From: Spinacia oleracea
Taxonomy: Eukaryota > Streptophyta > Magnoliopsida > Caryophyllales > Amaranthaceae
DNA: 64,000 bases
Direction of reading: 5' to 3'
Assembly: GCF_020520425.1 (NCBI RefSeq)
Contig: NC_079488.1
Span: 10,951,747-11,015,746, forward strand
Notes under the pieces: model-generated
Database searches by the model: none
What the model saw: only the letters and a program-made list of their open reading frames with translations
What the model was told of the DNA's origin: nothing
Shown: in pieces, positions 1-12,698 of the stretch
Layout of the letters: each line of letters begins with the position of its first letter
How positions within the stretch are numbered: position 1 is the first letter of the stretch
Made by a program: the position numbers and the translations under genes

Positions 1-45
1 ACCTCGGCAAACGAAGGCATCAGGGCTAGACTCGGGAAAATAATC

Positions 46-3000
46 ATGACTCCCACGTCATCCCCTTTCTCGGACGAGCTGATCATGGAAGAAATCCCCA
101 AGGTGAGGCTGCCAGCACACCTGACATATAGCGGAACCACAGATCCGAGGGATCACATCATCTCCTACGAGCAACAAATTTTCTTGAGCCCCTACTCCGA
201 AGCATGTTGGTGCAAATATTTCCCAACCACGCTAACCGGAGTGGCGGGAGAGTGGTTCAGATCGCTGCCGAAGGGATCGATCAAAAGTTGGAAAAAGTTG
301 AAGAAGAGATTCTGCACGCAGTTCGTGAGAAACAACCGCCCCGAACGAACCACCGCAGAACTAACCTCAATCCAACAAGAAAGAGACGAAAGTCTAAGAG
401 AATTCATGGCCAGATTCATGAAGGAATCAACAAACATACCAAACTTGCAGCCAGACGTGGCCATCTTCGCTTTGAAGCACGCGCTCCAGAAGGGGAAAAT
501 CCGTGACAAACTTTCAATGAAAAACCCCTCCAAAATAGCCGACGTGCTCCAAATGGCTGATGCATTCATCAGAACCGAAGAGTTCAACAAAGCTGCTGCA
601 AGGTTGAAAGGATCGTCGGATCCGAGAGATACGAAAAATGTCCAGAGCAAGCCCGAGGGCAGCTCAAGGAAAGGGAAGGAGAAAGTGGGAGTTAGAGATA
701 TGAGCCCGAAGAAAGACGGGAGAAGGGGTGAACTTCAACCCAAATACGCTAACTACACTCCACTAGCTTTGCCCCGAAAGGAAATTATTAGCCTCAACAG
801 AAATGATGAGAAGTGGATGCTACCAGGGAAGCTCAAGTCCAACCCAGCTCGGAGAAACAAGAACAAATGGTGCGAGTTTCACGATGACTTCGGTCACCAC
901 ACTGAAGAATGCAACTCGCTGAAAGATAACATTGAGGACCTCGTTCGCCGAGGTTACCTGAAGCAATACTTGTTAGACCGAAGGGAGGAAAAAGAAAAGG
1001 CCGCAAGCGGCAGACCGCACGAGCAATCCCAAAAAAGGGTTTACAAAGCAACAGGGCAGAAGAAGAATGACATCCTAGTGGTGTTCGGGGGGCAGAAGTC
1101 TGGCCATGCCAGCAAGAAACACCTAAGAGCTCTCTCCCATCGAGTAAACTTCAGCGCCGTGGGAGATAGCCAACCACACCCCCCGAACATGACCTTCACC
1201 GCTGACGATTGCTTCGGGGTCCAATACAAACATGACGATCCTTTGGTCATTTCCATGGACCTCAATAACCACAACGTGCACCGAGTGTTGGTCGACGGAG
1301 GAAGTGCCGTCAACATCATCTTCAGAAATTGCTTCGAGCAACTGATCCTCGAAGAGTCAGAAGAATCGCTGACGAAAGTTAGCTACCCCCTGATCGGATT
1401 CAACGGATCCGCAGCTATCCCTCGTGGAAAGATCACCCTACCAGTTACAGTGGGCGAGGGTCAAGCAGCAAAAACCCTTCGAGACGAATTCTTAGTGATG
1501 GATTGCGACTCAGTATACAACGTCATCATGGGAAGAACCATGATTCACAAGATGCAAGCAATCCCATCCACATACCATCAGCTGATGATATACGTCTCGG
1601 ACGCGGGATTTGTGGAGCGGATTAGAGGTGATCAAGAGGTTGCAAGAAGAGCCTGCCACACCGCCATCCGAAAGCCTAAATTAGGAGACGGTTCCGAGGC
1701 TGAGGAAGAAAAGAAAGATGCTCCAGGAGAGGAGAACGAGGCAAAGAGGAGAAAAGCAGGCACGAGCAGCTTATCTCCCGCGGAGGTTGATGCCCGCCCC
1801 GAAGCCCTATCTCCCGAGCCAGATCAAGAAATGGAGGATATCTTCCTCGAAAAGGATTCAGACAGGAGCGTCCGAATAGGCAAGGGCCTAAGCTCGGGGC
1901 TCCGAATCGATTTGATCCAACTGCTCAGGGATCACAAAGACATTTTTGCATGGTCAGCAGTAGACATGTCGGGGATAAATCCGAAATTGATTTGCCACAA
2001 GATGGACGTCAACGCTGAGGCTCGGCCAATCAAACAAAAGAAGAGGAACTACTCCTCGGAGAAAAACAAAGCCATCGCCGAAGAGGTGAAAAAGTTGCAG
2101 GAGGCTGAATTCATCGAGCCATGCATGTATCCAAAATGGTTGGCCAACGTGGTGATGGTCAAGAAAGCAAACGGCTCTTGGCGAATGTGCGTGGATTTCA
2201 CAGATCTGAACCGAGCTTGCCCCAAAGACTGCTATCCCCTGCCGAGGATAGATCAATTGGTCGACTCTACCAGCGGCCATGCACTGCTCAGCTTCATGGA
2301 CGCCTTCTCAGGGTACCATCAGGTGTTCATGCACCCCGATGACAGGGCGAAGACAGCATTCATCACGAGTGCAGGAGTGTTCAACTACAAAATGATTCCC
2401 TTCGGCTTGAAAAATGCCGGCGCTACCTACCAAAGGCTAGTTGATCACGTCTTCGCCGACCAAAAAGGGAGGAACGTCGAGGTCTATGTGGATGACTCCA
2501 TCGTAAAAAGCATCAAGGAGGAAGACCATGCCAAGGACTTGGTCGAGACCTTCGGAAATCTGAGAAAATACAACATGAAGCTGAACCCGAAAAAATGTGT
2601 CTTCGGGGTGAAGTCAGGAAAGTTCCTCGGATTCATGGTAAGCAAAAGAGGAATCGATGCGAACCCGGACAAAGTCCAAGCAGCATTGGATCTACCCGAG
2701 CCGAGGACCAAGAGAGACGTGCAGAGGCTAACCAGCAGGTTAGCCGCACTAACAAGGTTCATATCAAAAGCCTCGGACAAGGGAGCCCCTTTCTTCAAAG
2801 CGCTAAAACCAAAGAACCTCCCCGGAGGAGAAGCAGAGCCAATCAAGAAAAAGGGCGTCCCGAGGAAAGTGGACCCCGAGCTGATATGGTAGCAAGAGCA
2901 AAAAGAGGCTTTCCAACAGCTTAGAGCCCACCTAGCACAACTGCCGACATTGGCCAGACCAAAGGAAGGGGAAACCCTATATCTATATGTCGCAGTCAGC

Positions 3001-5103
3001 CCTGGAACCGTCGGTGCAGTACTTCTTCGGGGAGAAGGGAAAAAGCAACAACCGATTTACTTCACCAGCCGAACACTCACAGGGGCCGAAACTCGGTACC
3101 CACTCATCGAGAAAGTTGCATATGCAGTGGTGGTAGCTGCACAGAAACTGAGGCCATACTTCGACTCCCATCAGATCACAGTACTGACCGATCAACCACT
3201 CGAGAAAGTACTCGACAAGATAGAGAGGTCGGGAAGATTGGCTGCCTGGGCCTTCGAGCTATCAGAGTTCGGCATCAAATATCAGCCGAGGACAGCCATC
3301 AAGGCACAGGCATTGGCAGACTTCTTGGCCGAGTGCTCATACCAAGAAATGTTGGATGATACGAAAAGCACTTGGGAGGTCTTCACCGACAGATCTTCCA
3401 CAGTAAACGGCTCAGGAGTTGTATTAATCCCCCCAACAGGGAAAAGCATAGAGTATGCATTGAAGTTCGGCTTCAAAGCAACTAACAACGAGGCCGAATA
3501 TGAGGCCGCGATCGCAGGGATAGAGCTTTGCTTATCCCTGGAGGCCGAGCATGTTTGTCTCAAAACTGATTCCCAGCTTGTAGCCAACCAGATCCGAAGG
3601 GAGTATGAGGCCAAGTGGCCCAGCATGACAGCTTACCTAGCGAAAATTAAATCCTTAACGTCAAAGTTAAGATCCTTTGAAGTCATCCTCATTCCCCGAG
3701 GACAAAACACGCAAGCTGACGCACTGTCAAAACTCGCAAGCTCAACACTCATCGACCTAAATAGGTCGGTCCACGTGGAGGCTCACCAAGAGAGAAGCAT
3801 TGATCTGCCACCCCCCACAGTATGCAGTTTACGTACCGAGCCTAGCTGGATGGACGCAGTAATTGCATACAAAGAAAGGGGAGAACTTCCCGAAGATAAG
3901 CTACAAGCGAGAAAGCTGAAGAGATTCAACAAGTGGTTCATCATCGACGCCAAAGGAGAGCTCATGAGGAAATCATTCTCCGCTCCACTGCTAAAATGTG
4001 TGGGTCCAACCGACGCTGACTACATCCTAAGGGAAATCCACCTCGGAATATGCGGAAACCACATCGGAGGCAGGACATTGGCACACAAAGCCCTTCAGGC
4101 CGGATACTGGTGGCCCACTATGGTTTCCGAAGCAAAGCAGATGGCAAGGAAATGCGAGAAATGCCAAAAATTCGCACCAGCTATCCACCAACCAGCTCAA
4201 ACTCTACAATCAACACTATATCCCTTACCATTCACACAGTGGGGGTTAGACATCATTGGTCCCTTCCCCTCAGCTGCGAACCAGAAGAAGTGGCTGATTG
4301 TAGGAGTCGACTATTTCAGTAAATGGATCGAAGCCAAAGCTGTTTCCTCCATCACCGAACCTCAGGTCCGCAAGTTCATATGGCAGAACATCATCACAAG
4401 GTTCGGCATACCAAGACTAATGGTCTTCGACCACGGGAAACAGTTCGACAACACCCCGCTGCAAAAATGGTGCAAACAATTCGGCATACACCTAGCTTAC
4501 TCAGCAGTTTGCCACCCACAAAGCAACGGGCAAGCTGAAGCTGTAAACAAACGCATTCTCAACGCACTCAAGAAAAGAGTCGAGGATGACAAAAACAAGT
4601 GGCTAGAAGAGCTACCCGGAACGTTATGGTCCCTTCGGACCACCGAGAAAGAAGCTACTGGGCAAACACCATTCCATCTAGTGTACGGATCCGAGGCTGT
4701 CATCCCTGTGGAAATCGGAACAGAAAGTTTGAGGATCCAGGCATACAACAAGTATGATGGACTCCAAGGAGAAAGCAACGACCAACTTCTGTCCGAAGCT
4801 CTTGACCTACTAGACGAAGCTCGGAACGATGCAAGAACACTCAACGCAGCCTACTTGCAGAGGGTCAACAAGCATTACAATCCAAGAGTCAACGCCAGAC
4901 CCCTAAAGGTCGGCGATCTAGTACTCAGAAACGCCGCCTCGGTTCAGAAAGGACGGATCCATGGCAAACTCTCAGCCACCTGGGAAGGACCATACATCAT
5001 CCATTCTGAAAAAAAGCCAGGCACTTTTATGCTGAAACAGTTAGATGGAACAATCTTGAAGAACCATTGGAATACCGATGTTCTCAAGAAATATTTTGTA
5101 TGA
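46..5103 (+). other. Tat element coding region: gag, protease, RT, two RNase H domains, integrase
   Basis: Coding part of the Tat fossil. Approximate domain places are: retrotransposon gag core 100-380; a Cys/His-containing region near 870-920; aspartic protease around the DGGSAVN motif near 1280; reverse transcriptase 2000-2650 with the YVDD active-site motif near 2490; the RT-linked RNase H 2960-3330; the second, archaeal-type RNase H 3370-3750; integrase with an HHCC zinc region 4040-4190, then the catalytic core to about 4700 and a C-terminal domain ending near 5100. These would act in a virus-like particle to copy RNA into DNA and insert it. The region is open over nearly all its length and looks broken about once. 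It is listed as an element part, not a host gene. Confidence 0.93.
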
Positions 5104-5494
5104 TCTCTGTCTGTAAACCAAGTAAGTTGTTTAATGAGAAGAAGAAAGCCTTTTTTGGCACCATGTGTTTCATTAAACCTATCTCTATATTTTAAAATTC
5201 ATTGTCCTTCTATATGCATGCAGCCTCAGATCTGATCAATCCGAGACTAAAAACAGGTTGACTTTGCCCATTCCTTGATAAAATGCAAGAAATGACCAAA
5301 TCACACACTTCGGGGAATCGTCCAGAATCCTCGGATTCACGATACCTCGATAAAACTTGTTCGCAACAAACAGTCGCTCAAATCAAGTTATAAAACTTCG
5401 GCTCAGATCCACGGATCGCCAAAGTCATAACTGAGAGGCAGACTAGCGATCTCTTGCCCAGGTTTCCGAACCACAAGAGATCGGAAGAACAATT

Positions 5495-5745
5495 CAGACC
5501 TCTTAGCAGATCGACGGATTTGAAGAGTCTGAAAATTAAAGAGTCTCTTAGCAGATCTACGGATTTGAAGAACTCGCAAAATTAAAGAGTCTCTTAGCAG
5601 ATCTACGGATTTGAAGAACTCGCAAAATTAAAGAGTCTCTTAGCAGATCTACGGATTTGAAGAACTCGCAAAATTAAAGAGTCTCTTAGCAGATCTACGG
5701 ATTTGAAGAACTCACAAAAATCAAAGGATTTCTTAGCAAATCCAC
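5495..5745. repeat. 46-bp tandem repeat downstream of integrase
   Basis: Four near-identical units of 46 bp start at about 5541, 5587, 5633 and 5679. Each holds the phrase CTTAGCAGATCTACGGATTT. More divergent partial copies lie on both sides. The block is in the untranslated region between the integrase end and the 3' end of the antisense gene, where Tat elements often carry short tandem repeats. No protein is encoded. Confidence 0.9.
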
Positions 5746-5952
5746 AAAGAAAAGAAGAGCTCGAAAATTACAGATTCAAAGGCAAAGACTTAAAACTTCG
5801 GAAGTGCAAAAAGTAACAAACATTCATTTTTTATTCAATATTCGGGGGAAGTACAAATACATAAAACAGCTCGGAGCATACCCGAGGAACCTCAAAAATT
5901 GAAAACAAAATAAAACAGTTAAAATCGGCAGCCATCAACAGACAATACCGGC

Positions 5953-8900
5953 CTACCGAAGTACTAAGAAAGCAAAATGAAATAAGTACAACGCAGCGCC
6001 GAGGCAAAAGGGGGAAAGGCAAGCACACATTCGGAAGTCCTCAACTGGAACCAACCGACTCTGAAGAAGACGACTGCCCGAATCCCTAACTCTTGGAAGT
6101 CTCAGGAACAGCCCCTGGGGGAGCATCTTTCGAAGAACCCCCAGCAGTAGTGTCACCTTCGGAAATCGCCTTCCCCGAGCCTCTGCAAGAGCAGCTTGGC
6201 GTTCAGCTTCGGCTTCGTCTCGATCAGCCTGGCATTCCTCCAAGTGGTCCTGGGCCCGCATCCAGAGAGGAACCTTCTCATTCCAAGGGAAATGAGGCAT
6301 GTGCTTCGCAAACATGCGTCGAGCACCCAGGATACCATTCCAATACTGTTCTCTACACTGATCAGCAGTATAGAGGTCAGCTCGGTCTTGCTCCAGCCTC
6401 CGAATGTACTCATCCTTCTCTCGGATCTTCAGCTGAAGAACAGGCACCTTGTCAGCTTGATTCTGAATCAACTCCTGATTCTTGACAAACTGCTGGAGCC
6501 TCGCCTCCGCATCCTTGCTCTCCTTTTCAGCCGCCTCAAATTTAGACGACATCTCCTTGAGAAGTCTATCCTTTTCTTCAAGTTCGCTCGCGAACTTGGC
6601 GGCCATATCTTTCTTCTCCTTGTCGAAGGAAGCTATTTTTTCAGCATCCTCTTCGACTCGGAAGGTGAGCTTGCCAACTTCGGTCCCGATCTCCTCAGCA
6701 ATAGCTCTAGCCTCGCGACTGGACTTAAGATATAGTTGCTTAACTTCCACAAGCTCGGAGAATAGCTGCCCAGTCTTCTGGTCCAAGATAGGAATATCAC
6801 GAGCATAAGCCTTCTGATATTTCTTCAGTTGTCTCTCCTCAACCGAGCTGCACTCGGAAGCGAACGAGGACCAGAAGACAGCCTGGGAAAGAAGAAAAGA
6901 TAAGCAAAAATAGGAAAAGCATAAAACAAAGAGACAAATCAACCAACACTTACCTCATTCAGGTAATACTGGGCCATCATAGCTGGATTCCTCTCTTCAG
7001 CTCCAGGAACCCTCCACTGCGGATTGGCCCGAAGTAGGTTCTCCCTAGCAGCTTCGGGACCCACCAGAGAGCCCACATGAGCCAGGGGATCCTCCCCCAA
7101 AACCGGAGCCCTAGCATACCGAGCCATCGCCTCCCTCACTTCCTCGGGAATTCGCTTCAGCGGAACATACGAGCAAGGGTCAGCATTTGATCAGCCTATC
7201 CAGGGCCGAGGTCGAAGTAGAACCCAAAGTTGAATGGCGCCTCTTCCTCCTCAGGCCTTGTTCGGGCTGCTCTTCCTCAGCAGAAGGGATAACCTTCTCA
7301 GCCTCGGGAATCTCAACGTCAGGGCCCGTAAGATCTACCATCTCCTTATCTGGACTTCTCTCTCTTTCGAGAGGGACGTCAGCAGATTCCTCTTTCTCCT
7401 CGGCCACGATGGGGACATCCGAGCCAGGAACAGAGTCAGTCTCGAGTGCCCCCACCGCCTTGGTGATATCCTGGATCTCGATCCCTGAAGTAGTAGACGG
7501 CTTCAGCGGAGAGGGGATGGTATCTTCCTCAGCCAACGGTTGATCAACGGGCGGCAGCTCCGAAACCACCACACTCTTTAACTTCTTCCCTAGCAAGGGC
7601 ATGAATTGAAGAAGGTTCTTAGGAGGAGGCATGTCTTCCAAAGCCGTTTCCTACAGAGCAAGCATTCAAAGATAAACTTCGGAAAAGAAAAAGACGGACT
7701 ACAAGAAACTTCCTGGGTCAGAGCAAATACCTTTTCCGAAGACTGAGAAACCTTCGCCTTCTTCGGATGCGCAGAAGACCTCAGAAGAGTGCTACCCTTC
7801 CTTTTCTTCTGATCCTAAAAAAAGGAGACCGAGGTCAATAAATCAGAAGAAGACAAAAGAGGGAAAAAAGAAAAAAGGTGAAGTACTCGGTTCCTAGATA
7901 AAGAGATATTTATCCGAGCTGGGGATGAAACCGAAGGAACGGCGCGCGGTACAGCGTCAGTCCCAGGACCCTAAAAAGATGGTCCAGGACTAAGACATTA
8001 GCCGACGGCCAACCAAAAAAGAAGTAAAGACAAATAAAAACGGAAGAGATAGAAACACTCACTGGATCCGAAGTTGTCCTTAAGGGAGGAAGCACGACCT
8101 TCACTGGAACAGCTTCGGGAGAAGAAGCAGAATCAAACGGATCGGCTCGAACTTCGGATATCCGAGCAACACCCGAAGGAGACAACACGTAATCCTTCAG
8201 ACGAGGATTGCGAGGATTCTCTTTCCCGAACTTGTAATCAGGAGCCGAGTCGTGAATAGTTCACAGATCCAAACAAATGCCCAGAATCTCAGGATCAAGA
8301 CAACTAAAGCCGTACTCTGCAAAAACAAATTACAAAACAAATCAATAAAACGAAGGAAAAAAGAGGAGGACAAACTCACTGAAACACGGTCCCAGCCGAA
8401 AGACACCTACCCCTGTCAAAAATCCTGCTGAGACCGGCGACAGCAAGAATGTCCTCCCGCAAGATGTAGTTAAGGTTCGGGAGCCAGCTAGACGGCAGCT
8501 TATAGTTATCCTCCCGAGCCAGAAACCACTGGAGGAGATCCACGTAGTGCTGATGATTCTGATCCGGAGCAGCCACCCCCACCATATCAGGATCAGGCCT
8601 CACGAACCACTTGGGAGGGCGATAGAAATTGGGATGCTTCGGATCCGTCGGCACACGAACAAGCAACCACTCCGTCTTCCATTTATGGTCGGAGCTGAGG
8701 TAAGGGTATGCCGTAATGTAGTTCGGCTCCCCCCTCCTTCGGGATTTTTTGTTGATGATGGTCCACCAGCCATACCCATCACCCTTGGAAGCATGGTTGA
8801 AGGACAGATCGTGGAGATCCCTAAAAACGGAGACAGAGCAGGGAAAGTTAACGAAATCGCACACCCATCGAAACCTGATGATGTGCCTCATAGACTTGGG

Positions 8901-9485
8901 AGTAAGTTGGGCCAAACTGATGTTGTACGACACCAGGAGCTCGGAAATGAACGGATCCAAGGGAAAACGGAGGCCATTCTCCAAGTGATGAGTGTACACA
9001 GAGATGAACCCCTTCGGCGGATGAGTCACCCGAGGACGCTCCTGATCGGGAAGTTCGCACCAGTACCCCAAGGCATGCTGGATTCCGTATAGCTCTTTGG
9101 CCTTCCGATGATAATTCCCCAGCTTTGCCTCCACTAACCAGTCACCACTGACTGATTTCTCCAACGGACCATCAATCTTGGTGGTCTCATGCAAAATCGG
9201 AGCGTACTTACCCTTCGGATCAGCTTCAGTCCAATGAGCTGGAAATTCAGGGTAAGGCCGACGGACACCCGAAGAACCAACCTTCTTACTAGAAGCAGCG
9301 CGTTCAGACCCACCAGACCCTCCAACAGCGCCATCTTTGGAGGCATCCCAACCAGTCGAGCGTTTCTCCACCGCCTTATCCGAAGGCCAGCCCTTCGAAG
9401 TTTTCTGTACCCTTCCCGAGGGCACCTCCTCCCTCTCACTAGAAGAACCAACGCCGAACTTACTCTTGCCCTTGTTCTTCGCCAT
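5953..9485 (-). other. Antisense gene region of the Tat element (gypsy-type transposase-like domain plus coiled coil)
   Basis: Open segments lie on the strand opposite gag-pol. The first (about 9485 to 8376) begins MAKNKGKSKFG and holds a domain like the 'putative gypsy-type transposon' family, with the phrase PLDPFISELLVSYNISLAQL near the middle. Further leftward open segments lie near 8310-7910, 7640-7180 and 7140-5950; the last is rich in Glu, Lys and Gln and predicts a long coiled coil. Splice-like donors (GTGAGT near 8380 and 8065) and AG acceptors separate some of them, consistent with the spliced antisense genes known in Tat elements. The function in the family is not established. The segments are described separately and were not assembled. 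Confidence 0.75.
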
Positions 9486-9923
9486 GGTTGCAAATTCTCG
9501 GTCCAGGGTTTAGATTGAGGGTAGAGGAAAGAACGAAAAAATAAGGAAAAATTCAGAAACAAGTTACCTTTTTCCGAAGCGGAATTCGCTGACAAAGCGA
9601 ACGAGACAAGTTCCCGAAGTTAAAAGCTGACTGAATTCCGTAGATCTGAAGAAACTCGAAAGCTGCGATCGCCGGAAAAAGAGAGGAAGTTTGTGTGAAA
9701 GAGAGAGAAAGTAAAGGTTTGAAGGAAGCCTTGCGCCCAGTATTTATAGAGAAAAAAGGGCGCACCAACTTCTTTCAAACCCACGATCTCCATGACTCAA
9801 AACAAGTCCCAACACTTGTCATCAATGCAAATCATCTCTTTTCAAAAAAGAGAGGGAACTTTTGGACTTCTGACAGCTGGAAACCCACCCATTTAATTCT
9901 AAATGGACCGGGTTTGGGGGGCA

Positions 9924-10408
9924 TGTTGTTTGGGCTCCCAATTGATATTCAATTGGGCCACTAAGTCCAAAGCCCAATGGCTCTAAACAGCAACATCAAA
10001 CCTACCACAATGGCTATTCAACCATCCATTAAGGCCCAAGGCCCAATAGCAATAAATGACCTATGGGCATTTATTATGCAAACACTATAAATAGGCCGCC
10101 AAGGCTCACACCTCAAGGTACGTCCAATTTATTGCCTTAAGACTACTCTTCTAGAGAACTTCTCTCTAGAATCCGAGCATCGTTCTTACTTAGGCATCGG
10201 AGGGGCTTTCCTCGGAAACACCCTCGAGGCTAGTGATTTTACTCTTGTGCAGGTGAATTCGCACTTGACTCATTCAAGCAAGCAAGATCTTCAACACACA
10301 CGAAAGGGCCTTCATTCGAAGCCCATTGTTTCCACCTTTACAACACCGGAACACATATTACTAACGTAAACCTGGTTTTTGGTTCAAGACTTACCAAGCC
10401 CATTTCCA
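9924..10408 (+). repeat. 3' LTR of the Tat element
   Basis: A G-rich tract (GGTTTGGGGGGCA) at 9911-9923 looks like the polypurine primer and is followed by TGTTGTTTGGGCTCCC, a typical LTR start. A TATA box (TATAAATA) lies near 10086-10093. The end is uncertain: AACA at 10350-10353 or CCA at 10406-10408. The matching 5' LTR is outside the window, so the call rests on position and motifs. Confidence 0.7.
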
Positions 10409-10424
10409 AACTATAGAAGTAACA

Positions 10425-12698
10425 TCTATATATTATACTAAAAGAGAGGAAATCAATGTGGTGATGACAAATGTCACTCATTGATTCGCCTCTCTTTTAA
10501 TTAAAAAATAATAATTAAAACACTTAAATTTAGGAAAAATATTATTGATTTTCATTATAAATCTAAAGATTCTGTTGATAATAAACATACTAAAAATATT
10601 TTCCTGCTCTTTTCCCCTTCCTAATTAAACAAATAAATTATACGGAGGATATACTTCAATTCAACACCTTATTACAAAGTATATTTTTAAAAGATATTGT
10701 TGCTAAACTAAAAAATATATTTATAATTTATGTATTAGTAATTAGTAAACATTAAATGGAATTACTACGGCATACGGATTATGTGTCAACGCAACTGATA
10801 TGCTTCATATTATGTCCATGCAATTGTACATGCAAAACTATATATTAAGAAAACATTAATTTGTGATATAACAAGATAAGACAATAGACATACATATAAC
10901 TTAGTAAAATTTTAATTTCGTATTTTACGATTTATATTAAGTTAGATTTAAAAGTTGATGAATAAGATAAATTTTTAAATGGGTCAATTGAGTTAAGAGG
11001 GTGTAGTATGCCATTTTTTAATGAATATTTGGTCGAATAAAGTGGGTAAGCATATTTGCTCTACTAATAATATATCATATTATATCATATTTGGGGTGAA
11101 GGGGCAAAGATGATTTTGATTTCTAACTCCATAAGCCAACATAGACTTTATAATGGTTATATCTTATAATAAGGGTTTATTATATTGTACGTTGTAGTAT
11201 CTTATATTGTAACAAAATTATTATTAGTATGTTTGCAACGACAAAAATAATTTTTCTATGTGAATGTAAAGGATTGTAGTATCCCTTATATATAAAATTT
11301 TGTGTAAAATTAACATTTTGATATATAAACCATGCATGCATCACACTTGATATGGGCGAGTCCGGACTTAATTAATTTATTCTAACGACGAATATAAAGA
11401 TAGATTATTGACTAATATTGTCTAATAAATAGAGATTTATGTTGGTGAATAGATATGAGGATAACGTGTACCAGGCCACCTTGGTGATGGGGCGAGTTTG
11501 AATTATTGGATTTGAGGACCCGAACCCTCACCCAATTCTAATTATATATGTCACTTTTAGATATTTTCATCAATATTATAGCTAATAAAATCAATTTTAA
11601 TAATAAACTTATGTCAATATATTCAAAAGTAAGATGCATGAAAGACAAAGTGACGTATTTAACGAATATAGGTACGAAAGATTGTCAGTGCGGCGGGTTT
11701 TTTTGGGTTAAGAGGGTGACGGGACGAGGATGCATGAATCTTTTATTAGCCTCGCCCGCCTCTCTTATCATTCAACTAATGTATCGCGAATCTTTCATAA
11801 AAAAAAACTATTAACCTACATATTATAATGTTTTGTTCATTTACTCAATTACTCTAATCAGCCAATCAAATTGTAGAAAACTCTATAATAGAGTTTTAAA
11901 TTCAAAATTCTCTTACCAAAACAAAAAATGTTGATTCTGGGGTGGGTTTGAGGCTGGTGTAAATACACGGGAGGGTGAGTGAACGGAGATTAATTATATT
12001 GTTTACCCTTCAGGAAAGTGATTGGGCGGGGTGGCCTGGGTGGTACTATTGTTCCTATCATGGGTGGCGAGGAGGGGGATAAGATCTTAGGTGGTTACGA
12101 GTGTGGAGGTCCCTCCCCGCCTCAAAGTCATCTCTATCTGAATAAAGTAAATGGTGCGGGTATGTGTTAAATAATCGGGTAATGAGGTACTTAATTGGGA
12201 TGAATTTAATTACATATCTCATAACTAAGACGCACAGGAATGCGATTGGGGTTTGGTACCATACATACAGTTGGTGGAGGGGATAAAAGTTTTACGCGGG
12301 TACGGTTGTGGAGGCTCGATCCGCCCGCCTCAAAGTCATTTATAGCCGAATAAAATAGATGGAGGAGGTAGGTGTTAAGTGATAGGCTAATGAGATAGAC
12401 GGTGAGGGAGTATTAGAGGAGTATCACTACCGAAGTATAGGGTGGATGAGAATAATTTTATATTTGACACGGGTGATGAACGGGGACGAAAACAATCATA
12501 TCTTTGTACCCTTATTTGTTTAATTTTTTTTTAATAAATAAGACATTAACACCATATTTTATCCATCATTAATTTTTAAATAGAAAATAGTTATAAGTTC
12601 TATTTTCTTTATTATAGATTGTCTGCAAATAAAATTTAGATTTCATGTAAATTTAATATTAGGATTATAAACCGTGCATCGCACGGGCACTATACTAG
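10425..12698 (+). mobile_element. Helitron A (non-autonomous)
   Basis: The element begins with TCTATATATTATACTAAAAG at 10425, a common plant Helitron 5' end. It finishes with a hairpin (CCGTGC-ATC-GCACGG, 12672-12686) followed by GGCACTATACTAG, ending in CTAG at 12698, the CTRR type. The base to its left is A and the base after the paired elements is T, the A/T target expected of Helitrons. No Rep/helicase reading frame is present in the 2.27 kb body, so it is non-autonomous. The body is A/T-rich with scattered G-rich stretches also found in the next element. Helitrons make no target duplication, and none is seen. Confidence 0.85.

Larger units (their letters stand above)
1..10408 (+). mobile_element. 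Tat-lineage Ty3/gypsy LTR retrotransposon, 5' end outside the window
   Basis: A large Ty3/gypsy element of the plant Tat group. The parts seen in order are gag, protease, reverse transcriptase, RNase H, a second plant/archaeal-type RNase H, integrase, a block of 46-bp tandem repeats, an antisense gene, a purine-rich tract and a 3' LTR. The dual RNase H and the antisense gene between integrase and the 3' LTR are known marks of the Tat lineage. The 5' LTR and primer site lie left of the window. The coding strand appears broken in about one place and is otherwise well kept, so the element is probably fairly young, but without its 5' LTR the age cannot be estimated. The right boundary is uncertain, between about 10353 and 10408, because the next sequence is a minisatellite hit by Helitrons. 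Confidence 0.93.

Noticed and set aside
5495-5745. CRISPR-like array
   Set aside because: The repeats are contiguous 46-bp units without distinct spacers, in a plant retrotransposon.
10421-10424. 3' end of the Tat LTR at AACA next to the Helitron
   Set aside because: The preceding bases match the minisatellite unit, so this is target sequence of the Helitrons rather than LTR.
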